Assembly (NCBI GenBank): GCA_965214205.1
Contig: OZ243941.1
Coordinates: 1-64,000, forward strand
Direction of reading: 5' to 3'
DNA from: G963663315 sp965214205
Lineage (GTDB): Bacteria > Pseudomonadota > Gammaproteobacteria > Arenicellales > Poriferihabitantaceae
DNA length: 64,000 nt
The notes beneath the pieces are model-generated. The model was not told the DNA's origin. It searched no databases and saw only the letters and a list, made by a program, of their open reading frames with translations. Shown piece by piece: positions 52,791 to 62,191 of the stretch. The first letter of the stretch is position 1. Each line of letters begins with the position of its first letter. The position numbers were made by a program, and so were the translations under genes.

Positions 52791-52973
52791 GTTGTTTTCC
52801 TGGGATCAAAGTGTTATGGAGGGCCAATAATACCCGATATGGCGGAATTCCAGTACAAAAGGAATCCCCTTCCATATCTTGCGAACGACTTGCTTTGATT
52901 ATACCATCCCATGAGTTTACCGAGACACTGACCGGATGCGAATCCAGAGGATTGCCGCCGGATTAATCACACT

Positions 52974-54284
52974 ATGGATCACGATATATTTACTCCCGAT
53001 TTCAAGCCCACACCATTCTGGTGGGAACGCACACCGCGGCCCGACCTGCCGGATGCGGATGAAAACAGGTTGCCGGACCGGGCGGACGTACTGATTATCG
53101 GTTCCGGTTATACCGGATTGTCCGCCGCGATTGAAACCGCGAAACGGGACCGGCATACGGTGGTGATTGACGCGCAGGACGCCGGCTGGGGTTGCAGTTC
53201 CAGAAACGGGGGACAAGTCAGTACCAGTATCAAACCCGATTTCAGTCAACTGAAAGACAAATACGGGGCTGATACCGCTTTTGCCATCCTGACCGAAGGC
53301 AACCATGCTCTGGACTGGGTGGAATCAGTGGTGAATGAAAACGGGATCGACTGTGACTTTCGCCGCACCGGCCGCTTTCACGGCGCTCACTCAGCCGCGG
53401 CGCTGGACTTGCTCCGCAAGGAAATTGAGGACACGCCCGAACCATTCAACTACGATGCCTGGATTGTAGAACGCGATCAGCAAACCAGCGAAATCGGCTC
53501 TGATTATTATCATGGAGGAGTCGTCCACCCCCACCATGCTTCGATAGATCCAGGCCGCTACCATCAGGGGCTGCTTGACAACGCCAAAGCGCGCGGCGCC
53601 CGGATCATCAGTCATTGCAAGGCGAACCATATTTCATCCGACGGGGATGGTCACCGGGTCAGGACATCCAGAGGCACGATCCTGGCCAAACAGGTGATTG
53701 TCGCCACCAGTGGTTACACTACCGGACTCACGCCCTGGCAGCGGCGCAGGATCATACCAATCGGCTCGTATGTCATTGCAACCGAACCTCTCGCCGACGG
53801 ACTGCCGGAAAAACTGATCCCGAAAGCCAGAGTCATTACCGATACCCTGAAAGTCGTCGTTTACTACCGGCTCTGCCCGCAGCATCAACGCATGATATTC
53901 GGCGGCCGTGTTTCGTTAGCTGAAACCAATCCTGAAACCAGCGCGCCCAAGTTGCGAAAATTGATGGTACAGCGCTTCCCTGAACTCGAATCCGTGAGAA
54001 TCAGTCATTCATGGATGGGGCTGGTCGGATATACGTTTGACCGGATGCCCCATATCGGCGCCCGAAACGGCATTCATTACAGCATGGGCTATTGTGGTTC
54101 CGGCATTTCCCTGGCCAGTTACTTTGGCATGAAGTCGGGGCTGAAAGCGGTTGGCGATCCTGAAGGAAAAACCGCTCTTGATCACCTGGCATTCCCCAGC
54201 CGCCCATATTATCGCCGGAAACCCTGGTTCCTCGCCCCTTCGATTTTCTATTATCGCTGGCGTGACAGCATAAAGACCAAATGA
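52974..54284 (+). CDS. FAD-dependent amine oxidase, PuuB-like (DAO family)
   Basis: A 436-residue flavoprotein of the DAO family. The dinucleotide-binding loop is IIGSGYTGLSAAIE (about residues 41-54), the GWGCSSRNGGQVS segment follows, and the C-terminus has SHSWMGLVGYTFDRMPHIG and GYCGSGISLASYFG. It is closest to gamma-glutamylputrescine oxidase (PuuB) and similar imino/amine oxidases. No gamma-glutamylputrescine synthetase is near, so the substrate stays open. Confidence 0.85.
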   Translation: MDHDIFTPDFKPTPFWWERTPRPDLPDADENRLPDRADVLIIGSGYTGLSAAIETAKRDRHTVVIDAQDAGWGCSSRNGGQVSTSIKPDFSQLKDKYGADTAFAILTEGNHALDWVESVVNENGIDCDFRRTGRFHGAHSAAALDLLRKEIEDTPEPFNYDAWIVERDQQTSEIGSDYYHGGVVHPHHASIDPGRYHQGLLDNAKARGARIISHCKANHISSDGDGHRVRTSRGTILAKQVIVATSGYTTGLTPWQRRRIIPIGSYVIATEPLADGLPEKLIPKARVITDTLKVVVYYRLCPQHQRMIFGGRVSLAETNPETSAPKLRKLMVQRFPELESVRISHSWMGLVGYTFDRMPHIGARNGIHYSMGYCGSGISLASYFGMKSGLKAVGDPEGKTALDHLAFPSRPYYRRKPWFLAPSIFYYRWRDSIKTK

Positions 54285-54377
54285 CACCCCGAGGCGTCTG
54301 CGGCAAGCGGAACCCCAAGGGAAACCAGCCCTGCATCCACGAAATTCAGTCCATGAATTTCAGTCCATCAAATTCCG

Positions 54378-55763
54378 TCATTGAAATTCACCGGCAAATG
54401 ATTCCAGAGCGTCAAGATTCCATGTTTTGTCTATGATTCTCCCGATTGAATCTGCCGGGTCTGCATCCATCCCGCCGCTGAATTCGGCCAGACGCCGCAC
54501 TTTCTTCTCCAGCTCCTGTTGACTCAGCATATTCTCCGGGTCTCCTTTGGGGCAATCCGTAAATGCGGTATACCGCGCTCCGGATTTCATTTTCACTTCC
54601 ACTCGGGAACCCCACTTGTCCGGATAGGCGCGGTCTATCTCCTCATCCACAATCATGCTGACCTTTTCCCGCAGTTCTGCATTGGCCGGGTCGGCCAGCG
54701 CTTCAACCGAGAAATCCGACACACTGGCGGAACGGTACCTGGCAATCAGCGCCAGCACGAAACCCATTGAAAATTTCGATTGATGGATACTGTCCGGCAC
54801 ATCCACCCGGCCCAGCACATCCTTCGCGGCCTGATAGACAAAAACCCGGATGGATTCAATTTCCCGGTGGCGGATATCATGTTCAGTACAGACCTGAAGC
54901 AGCGCGTCTGCGGCCGGATGGGTATGTCGACAGGACGCATGGTACTTGAAAGAGGTCTCCGTCAGGGCCCATCGGACGCCCAATCGGTCCGTCAGCTTCG
55001 CGGTATCGCCTTCGCCGCACATTCCGGCCGCCATCCCCTGCCGCCCTTCCAGAATCTGCCGCGCCGCAGTCATACCGTCTCTGGCCGAACAAGCCGCCAG
55101 CAATCCATCGGCGGAAGCCTTCGCCGTATGCAGTTGTTTGGAGTCGGCGGCGTCTTTCAAAAACTCCCACAATCCACCGGCCTGGGTGCCTGCGGAACCC
55201 AGCGCGTGCAGCATTCTTTCATGATCCAGATTCAGCAATCGGCCTGCCGCAATCGCCGCGGCGACGGTGCCGGCGGTCGCGGTCGTATGGAAAATCCGGT
55301 AATGGGAACGTCCGAGAAACTCACCGATACGGATACCGCACTCATAACCCGCCACTGCGGCGGTCAGAAAATCCCGGCCTGAAATCTCCGGCCTGGATTG
55401 AGCCAGGGCAAATATCGGGGGAAACACCACAGCGCCGGGATGCAGCACGGAGGAGTTATGCAGATCATCCTGTTCCACGACATGAGACGAGGCGCCATTG
55501 ACCAGGGCCGCGAACCAGGGAGAAGTCGTATCCGGGTGGCCTATGATCCGGCAGGGTCCGCTTCCAGGCCCCATCTCTTTTGCAAATCCCAGAAGGACAG
55601 TGGTACTATGCGAGGTCGAACCAGCCACTGCCGACCCGTACCAGTCCAGAAACAGCCATTTGGCCCGCTCCAGCGTCGGCTCCGGTATATCTCTGAAATT
55701 CAGCGCCGCCGCGAAATCGGCAATCTGTCGAGATGGTGTAGACATGATGGTTGTACTATACAT
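54378..55763 (-). CDS. MmgE/PrpD family protein
   Basis: A 461-residue protein of the MmgE/PrpD family, which includes 2-methylcitrate and itaconate-type dehydratases/decarboxylases. The family pattern is clear: WYGSAVAGSTSHSTTVLLGFA, VNGASSHVVEQDDLHNSSVLHPGAVVFPPIFALAQ, the GYECGIRIGEFLG segment and TSFKYHASCRHTHPAADAL. No methylcitrate-cycle partners are near, so it may be one of the many paralogs with other substrates. The end of the gene faces the PuuB-like gene. Confidence 0.88.
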   Translation of the reverse strand: MYSTTIMSTPSRQIADFAAALNFRDIPEPTLERAKWLFLDWYGSAVAGSTSHSTTVLLGFAKEMGPGSGPCRIIGHPDTTSPWFAALVNGASSHVVEQDDLHNSSVLHPGAVVFPPIFALAQSRPEISGRDFLTAAVAGYECGIRIGEFLGRSHYRIFHTTATAGTVAAAIAAGRLLNLDHERMLHALGSAGTQAGGLWEFLKDAADSKQLHTAKASADGLLAACSARDGMTAARQILEGRQGMAAGMCGEGDTAKLTDRLGVRWALTETSFKYHASCRHTHPAADALLQVCTEHDIRHREIESIRVFVYQAAKDVLGRVDVPDSIHQSKFSMGFVLALIARYRSASVSDFSVEALADPANAELREKVSMIVDEEIDRAYPDKWGSRVEVKMKSGARYTAFTDCPKGDPENMLSQQELEKKVRRLAEFSGGMDADPADSIGRIIDKTWNLDALESFAGEFQ

Positions 55764-55784
55764 GAATCGGGTAAAATCAAGCCC

Positions 55785-56204
55785 ATGAGAAACACGATCG
55801 CCACATTAATCCGGTCAGTCTGCGCGCTGGCCCTGATTTCAGTCTCTTTTTCCGCGTTTGGCGATGAAACACTGCATGGTCCGGGGGACTGGGTCAAGAA
55901 AAGCTACCGCATCAAGGGAGAGTGGGAAATCATAAGCCGCGACAATACCCGCTTTATCGTGTTCAATGAAGACTTCAAGACGAAAAGAGGCCCGGACCTG
56001 AAGATTTATCTGTCAAAAATGCCCATTGCAGACATTGAGGACGATGATGTCGAACCCTCCTCGATCAAAGTTGCCGAGTTGAAATCCAACAAGGGCCCTC
56101 AGGAATACGCCCTGCCGGCCGATATTGATCTGGATGAATACCAATCAATGCTGATCCACTGCGAAGCCTATACTCATTTGTGGGGCGGAGCGGCGCTCGA
56201 CTGA
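55785..56204 (+). CDS. secreted DM13-domain protein
   Basis: A 139-residue secreted protein. The ATG at 55785 gives a good signal peptide (MRNTIATLIRSVCALALISVSFSAFG, cleavage near residue 26). The mature part is a DM13 domain, with GEWEIISRDNTRFIVFNEDFKTKRGPDLKIYLS and a C-terminal YQSMLIHCEAYTHLWGGAAL. DM13 proteins are proposed to carry redox-active cysteine or haem-linked electron transfer roles; here one cysteine is seen. The frame extends upstream over the MmgE gene, but that part is not protein-like. Confidence 0.85.
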   Translation: MRNTIATLIRSVCALALISVSFSAFGDETLHGPGDWVKKSYRIKGEWEIISRDNTRFIVFNEDFKTKRGPDLKIYLSKMPIADIEDDDVEPSSIKVAELKSNKGPQEYALPADIDLDEYQSMLIHCEAYTHLWGGAALD

Positions 56205-56225
56205 GCGGCCCGACCCCGACCCGGA

Positions 56226-57407
56226 TCATTCCTCTTTCAGGAATTCCAGTATCTGCTGGCGATGCTCATCCAGCCGCGGCGCCCTGTTCCGGGTTTCAGG
56301 GTCATCGTACCCGGAAAATTTGATCGGGTTGCCCGGCATCTGGACACTCCGCTGACCACCGGGGCCGGGATCGTCGGCCGCAACCGATATGATCATGTTC
56401 CTGTGCCGTATATGAGGGTCGTTCACAACCTGTTCGATATTGTTGATCGGGCCGCACGGAATCCCGCCTTCCTGTAAAAGCGCCAACCATTCCGCGACCG
56501 GCCTGCTTTCCAGGCTGCGCCCGATTTCATCGTGGAGCGGCTGATAATTCTCGGTTCGCAGATTATTTGAGCTGAAGCGGCTGTCCCGCAGCAGTTCCTC
56601 GCGTCCGATCACTTCGCAAAATTTCCGGAACATGGCGTCATTGCCGACCGCGATAATAATATATTCCCCCCCTTTCGCCTGGAATCCGGCAAAAGGCGTA
56701 ATGGACGGATGCCTCATTCCAATCGGTTCGGGTACCTTGTCTTCCGCGAAATACCGCGCGATGGAATTCTCCAGTATGGCGACCTGGCAATCCAGCATGG
56801 CCACATCCACCTGCTGCCCCTTGCCGGTCCTTTCCCGATCATAAAGCGCGGCCAGAACCCCTGACACCCCGAACAGACCGGCGGTAATATCCCCTACCGA
56901 AGTACCCACCCGGTTGGGCGCGGTATCCTTGTCCCCGGTCAGACTCATCACCCCTCCCATACCCTGGACCACCAGATCATAAGCGGGACGGTCCCTGTAC
57001 GGACCGGTATGACCAAAACCGGAAACACAGGCATAAATCAACGCCGGATTCATGCTATGCAATTCCGGCCACCCATAGCCGAGTTTCTGCAGGGCGCCGG
57101 CGCGAAAATTCTCAACCAGCACATCCCCTTTCCCAACCAGTTTTTCAAACACCGCCCGATCATCCGCATCCTTCAGATTCAATGCGATACTTTTCTTGCC
57201 GCGGTTGATCGAGGCGAAATAAATGGATTGCTGATCCTGAAAAGGCCCGAATTGCCTCGCGTCATCGCCGCGTCCGGGCAGTTCGACCTTGATCACATTG
57301 GCGCCGAGGTCCCCCAGTATCATGGTCAGATACGGGCCTGCCAGGACGCGTGTCAAATCAATAACGGTAACGCCTTCAAGCGGCGCCACGCGATGGCATT
57401 GCGGCAT
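56226..57407 (-). CDS. CoA transferase, family III (CaiB/BaiF)
   Basis: A 393-residue family III CoA transferase that moves CoA between organic acids. Landmarks are TVIDLTRVLAGPYLTMILGDLGANVIKVE, NRGKKSIALNLK, and the FRAGALQKLGYGWPELHSMNPALIYACVSGFG segment with the conserved catalytic-region GFG. It is the last gene of the etfB-etfA-PLP enzyme-Rieske-CaiB operon, 3 bases after the Rieske gene. Carnitine-type CoA transferases are in this family, but the acyl substrate is not known. Confidence 0.92.
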   Translation of the reverse strand: MPQCHRVAPLEGVTVIDLTRVLAGPYLTMILGDLGANVIKVELPGRGDDARQFGPFQDQQSIYFASINRGKKSIALNLKDADDRAVFEKLVGKGDVLVENFRAGALQKLGYGWPELHSMNPALIYACVSGFGHTGPYRDRPAYDLVVQGMGGVMSLTGDKDTAPNRVGTSVGDITAGLFGVSGVLAALYDRERTGKGQQVDVAMLDCQVAILENSIARYFAEDKVPEPIGMRHPSITPFAGFQAKGGEYIIIAVGNDAMFRKFCEVIGREELLRDSRFSSNNLRTENYQPLHDEIGRSLESRPVAEWLALLQEGGIPCGPINNIEQVVNDPHIRHRNMIISVAADDPGPGGQRSVQMPGNPIKFSGYDDPETRNRAPRLDEHRQQILEFLKEE

Positions 57408-57410
57408 GGT

Positions 57411-58484
57411 TTACGGCTCCCGGTCCAGCGCCATCCTGACCCATTGCTGAAAACAGACAGCGCCGGGCTCGCGGACAGTCGATAACATCCCCTGATGATA
57501 ATACCCTCCCTCCAGATTCTTCTGCACTCGCGCGCAGATTCCGATATCCTCTTCCATCACCCTGCCGGAAAACCGGGCGATCTGTTCCGCATCATCCGGA
57601 GCCACAGACGGCATGAACCAGAACCAGCGTTCGATCATGGAATGGTTCCTGTCCGTGGGCGTGACTTTCTCGATATTGAAACCCTTCATACTGAAGTGCA
57701 TCAATAATCCGGGAAACTTGTATATCCAGTATCCGGGCGAATCGGATTGCTCCCCCTGATCCCCCGGCTCTCCTGACCGAACCCTCTGCCCCCCCTGATA
57801 CATCACTTCAAACCCCACAAATTGGCCGTTCTCATGGGGCGTAATGCGGGTCGCCCCCCGCACCAGAGACGCATTCAATTCACGATGCACGGTCGCCAGA
57901 TGATAACCTTCAGCCGAGTTGTCGCTATAGTTTTTCCAGTTGGCCTGACAACCGCGGGAGCGTGACCCGGTGAATCTCATTTCCGAAACCGCGGGAAAAT
58001 CACCGACAATCGCAGCGATATCACCCAGCCAATCCTGTAATGAAACGGCGTCCGGGTCCAGACAGGCAAATACAAGGCCATTCCAGACATCGACCTGTAC
58101 CGGGATCAGATTCATCTCCCCAGCGAAATCATCGGGCCATTCGAATCCGGGCGCCTGTTTCAGTCTGCCGTCCAGATGGTAACTCCAGGCATGGTAGGGA
58201 CAGGTGAACTGTCGGAGCCGCCCCCCTTTGTCAACACACAGCGGCGAAGCGCGGTGACGGCATAGATTCAAAAACCCTCGCAAGCCGCCCTGAAGGTCCC
58301 GCGCCACCACAACCGACTGGTTCGCGACCGTACAGGTGATGTAATCGCCAGAGTTCCGCAATTCGTCGGCGGGACCGACGAAAGACCAGTTCCGCGCAAA
58401 TATTTTCGTCAGTTCCAGTTGGAATATCTCTTCCTTGTGGTACCACTCGGCGGGCAACGACTGGACAACGCCGTTCACAGTCAC
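57411..58484 (-). CDS. Rieske [2Fe-2S] oxygenase alpha subunit, second type, with bridging glutamate
   Basis: A 357-residue oxygenase, distinct from that at 33.3 kb. Rieske cluster ligands are C75, H77, C95 and H98 (CRHR and CPYHAWSYH). Iron ligands are H195 and H200 in EGYHLATVH, with Glu192 in the bridging position. In aromatic ring dioxygenases this is Asp; Glu is seen in the quaternary-ammonium oxygenases. It overlaps the PLP enzyme gene by 4 bases and lies just before the CoA transferase, so an operon is likely. No separate reductase is in the operon. Confidence 0.88.
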   Translation of the reverse strand: MTVNGVVQSLPAEWYHKEEIFQLELTKIFARNWSFVGPADELRNSGDYITCTVANQSVVVARDLQGGLRGFLNLCRHRASPLCVDKGGRLRQFTCPYHAWSYHLDGRLKQAPGFEWPDDFAGEMNLIPVQVDVWNGLVFACLDPDAVSLQDWLGDIAAIVGDFPAVSEMRFTGSRSRGCQANWKNYSDNSAEGYHLATVHRELNASLVRGATRITPHENGQFVGFEVMYQGGQRVRSGEPGDQGEQSDSPGYWIYKFPGLLMHFSMKGFNIEKVTPTDRNHSMIERWFWFMPSVAPDDAEQIARFSGRVMEEDIGICARVQKNLEGGYYHQGMLSTVREPGAVCFQQWVRMALDREP

Positions 58485-59524
58485 TCCGACAGATTCTGAA
58501 AATCGTTCCGATAGGCGAATACCGCCGGAGTGCCGCCTGTATGAATAAAGAGCGGGTTCCTGTAATCGGTGAGATCGTTTTTTTCAATCAAAGTGAGCAT
58601 ACAGCGCATGGCCTTCCCGGAATACACCGGGTCCAGCAACAATCCCTCTGTGGTCGCGGTCAGGCGAATCGTGTCTTTCAGGCCTTCGCATATCTGACCA
58701 TACCCCGGCGCCAGAGCGTTGTCATCGGTTCGGATATCCTGATCCGTCACCAGAGGCCGGATATCCAGCATCTTCGCCAGATTTTCACAATGGGTTTTGA
58801 TTCGGACGAATTGTGACCGGGCATCCCTGCGGACACAGGCGCCGAGCACCGGTATATCACATCCCAGAAGCCGCAGCCCCATCAGCAATCCGGCATGAGT
58901 CGATCCACTGCCGGAACCAACCACAATCAGGTCAGGCTCCCAGTCCAGCTCCCTGAACTGATCCAGCATCTCCCCGGCTGCAACCATATAACCGAAAGCG
59001 CCTTTCGGCTCCCGGACCACTCTCAACGGAATAATATAGGGTTTTTTGCCTTCTTCTTCCAGTTTATCGGCGAGGTCGGCGAGTGATTGATCCGCGCCCT
59101 CCTCGTCCTCTCCATCGGGATAGTAATGAATATGCGCGCCAAACAAATCGGTCAACAATTTGTTGCCGGAATTCTGGTATTCGACGGTGCGGTTAGGAAC
59201 CCGGTTTTCCAACTGGATATGGCAATTCATGCCCAGTTTACTGGTTGCGGCCGCAATCGTCCGCATACAGTTCGACTGGATGGCTCCGGTGCTCAATATC
59301 GTGTCACAACCTTGTGACAGGGCATCACCGAGATAAAACTCGATTTGCCGGACCTTGTTGCCTCCAAATCCCAGACCCGTGCAATCATCCCGCTTGACCC
59401 GGATTTGGTAGCCCGGAAATTTCGCGGACAACCTCTCCATCGGCTCAATTGGCGTCGGATAATGACCGAGCTCAACCTGTGGCAGAGACTTGAGTTGCGG
59501 GATCGCAGGCTGTCGGAATTTCAC
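58481..59524 (-). CDS. PLP-dependent enzyme, D-cysteine desulfhydrase / ACC deaminase family
   Basis: A fold-type II PLP enzyme of 347 residues from GTG 59524. The frame is open upstream to 59674, but that stretch overlaps etfA and does not look like the family. The Schiff-base lysine is K57 in GFGGNKVRQIEF, followed by STGAIQSNCMRTIAAA and the glycine-rich VVGSGSGSTHAGLLMG. D-cysteine desulfhydrase and 1-aminocyclopropane-1-carboxylate deaminase share this pattern, and the sequence does not separate them. It sits between etfA (37 bases) and the Rieske gene (4-base overlap). Confidence 0.86.
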   Translation of the reverse strand: MKFRQPAIPQLKSLPQVELGHYPTPIEPMERLSAKFPGYQIRVKRDDCTGLGFGGNKVRQIEFYLGDALSQGCDTILSTGAIQSNCMRTIAAATSKLGMNCHIQLENRVPNRTVEYQNSGNKLLTDLFGAHIHYYPDGEDEEGADQSLADLADKLEEEGKKPYIIPLRVVREPKGAFGYMVAAGEMLDQFRELDWEPDLIVVGSGSGSTHAGLLMGLRLLGCDIPVLGACVRRDARSQFVRIKTHCENLAKMLDIRPLVTDQDIRTDDNALAPGYGQICEGLKDTIRLTATTEGLLLDPVYSGKAMRCMLTLIEKNDLTDYRNPLFIHTGGTPAVFAYRNDFQNLSE

Positions 59525-59561
59525 GGTTGAATACTCTTTGAAGCCAGGGTTCGGAGCATCA

Positions 59562-60497
59562 TTACTTCTCCAGTTCAGTCTGTAGCGCCGGCACCGCATC
59601 GAATAGATCCTGGTTCCAGCCATAATCCGCAACCTGGAAGATCGGCGCTTCTTCATCGTTATTGATGGCGACAATGACTTTGGAATCCTTCATCCCGGCA
59701 AGATGCTGAATCGCGCCGGAAATACCGACCGCTACATACAAATCCGGCGCCACTACCTTGCCGGTCTGGCCCACCTGATAATCATTCGGCACAAAACCCG
59801 CGTCCACCGCCGCGCGTGAAGCGCCGACCGCGCCGCCGAGTTGATCCGCCAGTTTTTCCAGCATCCCGAAATTCTCACCGTTTTTCATGCCGCGCCCCCC
59901 CGACACCACCACCTTAGCGGAAGTCAGCTCGGGACGTTCGCTGGAGCTCAGCATCTGATCAACGAACGTGACGCTATCGGTGACGCCAGCGGCCTCGATA
60001 TTCTGAATTTCAGCGTCCCCGCTTTCCCCGTCCGCCAGTTCAAACGCAGTGGTCCGGACGGTAATCATTTTGACCGGGTCGGTGGACCGCACCGTAGCCA
60101 GCGCGTTACCCGCGTAAATCGGCCGGACGAAGGTATCTTCATCCACCACCTCGCTGATATCCGAGATAGCCTGAACATCGCACAACGCCGCCGTATAAGG
60201 GATCAGGGCCTTGCCAAAAGTCGTGGCCGGAGCCATAACATGGGAGTACCCGTCCATGATCGACTGGATCAGGGATGCGATATTTTCGGTAATGTCATGG
60301 GCATGGACCGGGTTGTCGCAAACCAGAACCCGGCTCACCCCCGCGGTCGCGGCAACGGCCGCCACCACCGCGCCGCAATCCTGACCGGCAACCAGCACAT
60401 CCACATCACCGCCAATCAGACCGGCGGCCGTGATCGTATTTTGCGTGGCTGGCGCCAGCGCTGACTTGTCGTGTTCCGCTATAACCAGAATTCTCAT
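59562..60497 (-). CDS. etfA: electron transfer flavoprotein alpha subunit
   Basis: The FAD-binding half of ETF, which accepts electrons from acyl-CoA and amine dehydrogenases (such as the sarcosine-type and glutaryl-CoA dehydrogenases in this window) for delivery to quinone. The 311-residue protein has the C-terminal FAD domain VVSGGRGMKNGENFGMLEKLADQLGGAVGASRAAVDAGF and SGAIQHLAGMKDSKVIVAINND. It overlaps etfB by 4 bases. Confidence 0.96.
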   Translation of the reverse strand: MRILVIAEHDKSALAPATQNTITAAGLIGGDVDVLVAGQDCGAVVAAVAATAGVSRVLVCDNPVHAHDITENIASLIQSIMDGYSHVMAPATTFGKALIPYTAALCDVQAISDISEVVDEDTFVRPIYAGNALATVRSTDPVKMITVRTTAFELADGESGDAEIQNIEAAGVTDSVTFVDQMLSSSERPELTSAKVVVSGGRGMKNGENFGMLEKLADQLGGAVGASRAAVDAGFVPNDYQVGQTGKVVAPDLYVAVGISGAIQHLAGMKDSKVIVAINNDEEAPIFQVADYGWNQDLFDAVPALQTELEK

Positions 60498-61246
60498 TTG
60501 ATCACCTTCGCTTCATTTCTCAGTTTATCCACCAACTCGGCCGCATCGACCACCAATACCCCGGCTTGACGGCCCGGAGGTTCATTGACCTCGACAACGA
60601 CGACCCGACTCTGTGTATCGACACCCAGTTCCTCGGGAGTGAGCTTGTCAATCGGTTTTTTCCGGGCCTTCATGATGTTTGGCAGGGAGGCGTATCTCGG
60701 TTCATTCAATCGCAGGTCGGTGGTGACCACGGCGGGTGAAGTGATCTGCAATACTTCCAGGCCCGCGTCTATTTCCCGGGTAATCGCAAACCCCTCCGGG
60801 TTTTTCTCGATTTTCGAGATATAGCTTCCGAGCGGACGCCGCATCAGCGCCGCAACCATCTGCCCGGTCTGGTTGTTGTCGTCGTCGATGGATTGCTTGC
60901 CCAGAATAATCAGGTCGGTGGATTCCCTCTCGGCCACCGCCTTGATCATCTTCGCGACCGTCAATGGCTCCAGGTTGTCCTGTGCGGCGATGTAAATGCC
61001 GCGATCGGCTCCCATAGCCAGACCGGCGCGTATGGTTTCCTGGCATTTTTCAGGTCCGGCGGAAACCAGAATGATCTCTTCGGCATGGCCTGCCTCTTTT
61101 AATCGCAACGCTTCCTCCACTGCGATTTCACAAAATGGATTCATCGCCATTTTGACATTAGCGGTTTCAACGCCGGTGTTGTCAGACTTCACCCTGACCC
61201 GGATATTGGCGTCAATCACTCGTTTCACTGGAACCAGTATTTTCAT
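60494..61246 (-). CDS. etfB: electron transfer flavoprotein beta subunit
   Basis: The second ETF subunit, 250 residues from the methionine at 61246 (MKILVPVKRVIDANI, the family start), with a GGAG element about 10 bases upstream. A longer frame to 61291 is open but unlike the family. Landmarks are NPFCEIAVEEALRLKEAG, GADRGIYI, and LGKQSIDDDNNQTGQMVAALM. It is the first gene of the operon that includes etfA, the PLP enzyme, the Rieske oxygenase and the CoA transferase. Confidence 0.96.
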   Translation of the reverse strand: MKILVPVKRVIDANIRVRVKSDNTGVETANVKMAMNPFCEIAVEEALRLKEAGHAEEIILVSAGPEKCQETIRAGLAMGADRGIYIAAQDNLEPLTVAKMIKAVAERESTDLIILGKQSIDDDNNQTGQMVAALMRRPLGSYISKIEKNPEGFAITREIDAGLEVLQITSPAVVTTDLRLNEPRYASLPNIMKARKKPIDKLTPEELGVDTQSRVVVVEVNEPPGRQAGVLVVDAAELVDKLRNEAKVIK

Positions 61247-61354
61247 TTCGTGGACTCTCCTCGAAAAGGGTTGGCGGCAAAAATTGGACACGGATTCTAC
61301 CGTAATTTATGAGTTAAAATACCCTTTTTGTGTTCAATCCATGCAGATTAATTT

Positions 61355-62149
61355 GTGACCCACCCCCCCGACAACCCGTTACGGTCATTTCTCGATACCG
61401 CCCATCTGGCGGCTGACCGGGCAAGAGAAATCACCAGGGCCTGGTTTCGCGCGGACATGTCCGTGCAAAACAAAAAAGACCGCAGCCCGGTCACCATCGC
61501 GGACGAGCAGACCGAACAGGTCATCCGGGACATTATTTTGCAGCGCCATCCCGACCACGGTTTTTTTGGTGAAGAAACCGGGAGCCATCACAGTGATACG
61601 GACTGGCTGTGGGTGATCGACCCCATTGATGGCACCAAGAGTTTCGCCACCGGCATGCCAACTTTCGGCACGCTCATCGCATTGCTCTATCAGGGGATTC
61701 CGGTATTGGGCATCATCGACCATTGCATACTGGACGAAAGATGGGTCGGCGTTCACGGGCTACCCACGACACATAACGGGCTGCCCTGCCATACCCGGAC
61801 CACGCGGAAACTGGAGGATGCCGCGGTCTATACCACGACCATGGATATGTTCGATGATCGTACGGCCATACAGGCTTCCCGTCTGACCGGGGTTTGTAAA
61901 TTCCGGGTATTTGGCGGGGACTGTTACGGCTATGGCCTGATCGCTTCCGGGTTCAACGACCTGATGTGTGAAGCGGACTTGAAACCTTATGACTTCCTGG
62001 CCCTGGTCCCGGTCATCACAAGCGCCGGCGGCGTCATCAGCGACTGGCGGGGCAACCCACTGACCATGAATTCCGAAGGGGACGTTCTGGCTTCCGCGAA
62101 CCTCGATTTGCATAACGCGGCTCTGGAGAAATTAAACCCACCAATATGA
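61355..62149 (+). CDS. hisN: histidinol-phosphatase-type inositol monophosphatase family protein
   Basis: A 264-residue IMPase-fold phosphatase starting at GTG 61355. Metal-binding motifs are GFFGEETGSH, DPIDGTKSFATGMPTFG and, near the C-terminus, CEADLKPYDFLALVPVITSAGG. The ...FATGMPTFGTLIAL pattern and length fit the HisN branch, the histidinol-phosphatase of many bacteria. It is divergent from the ETF operon (108 bases). Confidence 0.88.
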   Translation: MTHPPDNPLRSFLDTAHLAADRAREITRAWFRADMSVQNKKDRSPVTIADEQTEQVIRDIILQRHPDHGFFGEETGSHHSDTDWLWVIDPIDGTKSFATGMPTFGTLIALLYQGIPVLGIIDHCILDERWVGVHGLPTTHNGLPCHTRTTRKLEDAAVYTTTMDMFDDRTAIQASRLTGVCKFRVFGGDCYGYGLIASGFNDLMCEADLKPYDFLALVPVITSAGGVISDWRGNPLTMNSEGDVLASANLDLHNAALEKLNPPI

Positions 62150-62191
62150 ACCGCGTCCACGGACAACAGCCGGATAAAACAGGAGTATGAG

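Noticed and set aside
54320..54380. Short AATTCAGTCCAT-type repeats after the amine oxidase gene
   Set aside because: The repeats are short, imperfect and AT-rich, with no clear structure beyond chance.
55398..55784. Upstream extension of the DM13 gene
   Set aside because: It covers the opposite-strand MmgE/PrpD gene and would bury the signal peptide inside the protein.
59525..59674. N-terminal extension of the PLP enzyme
   Set aside because: It overlaps etfA, is rich in Arg and Met in a way unlike the family, and a GTG at 59524 gives the right N-terminus.
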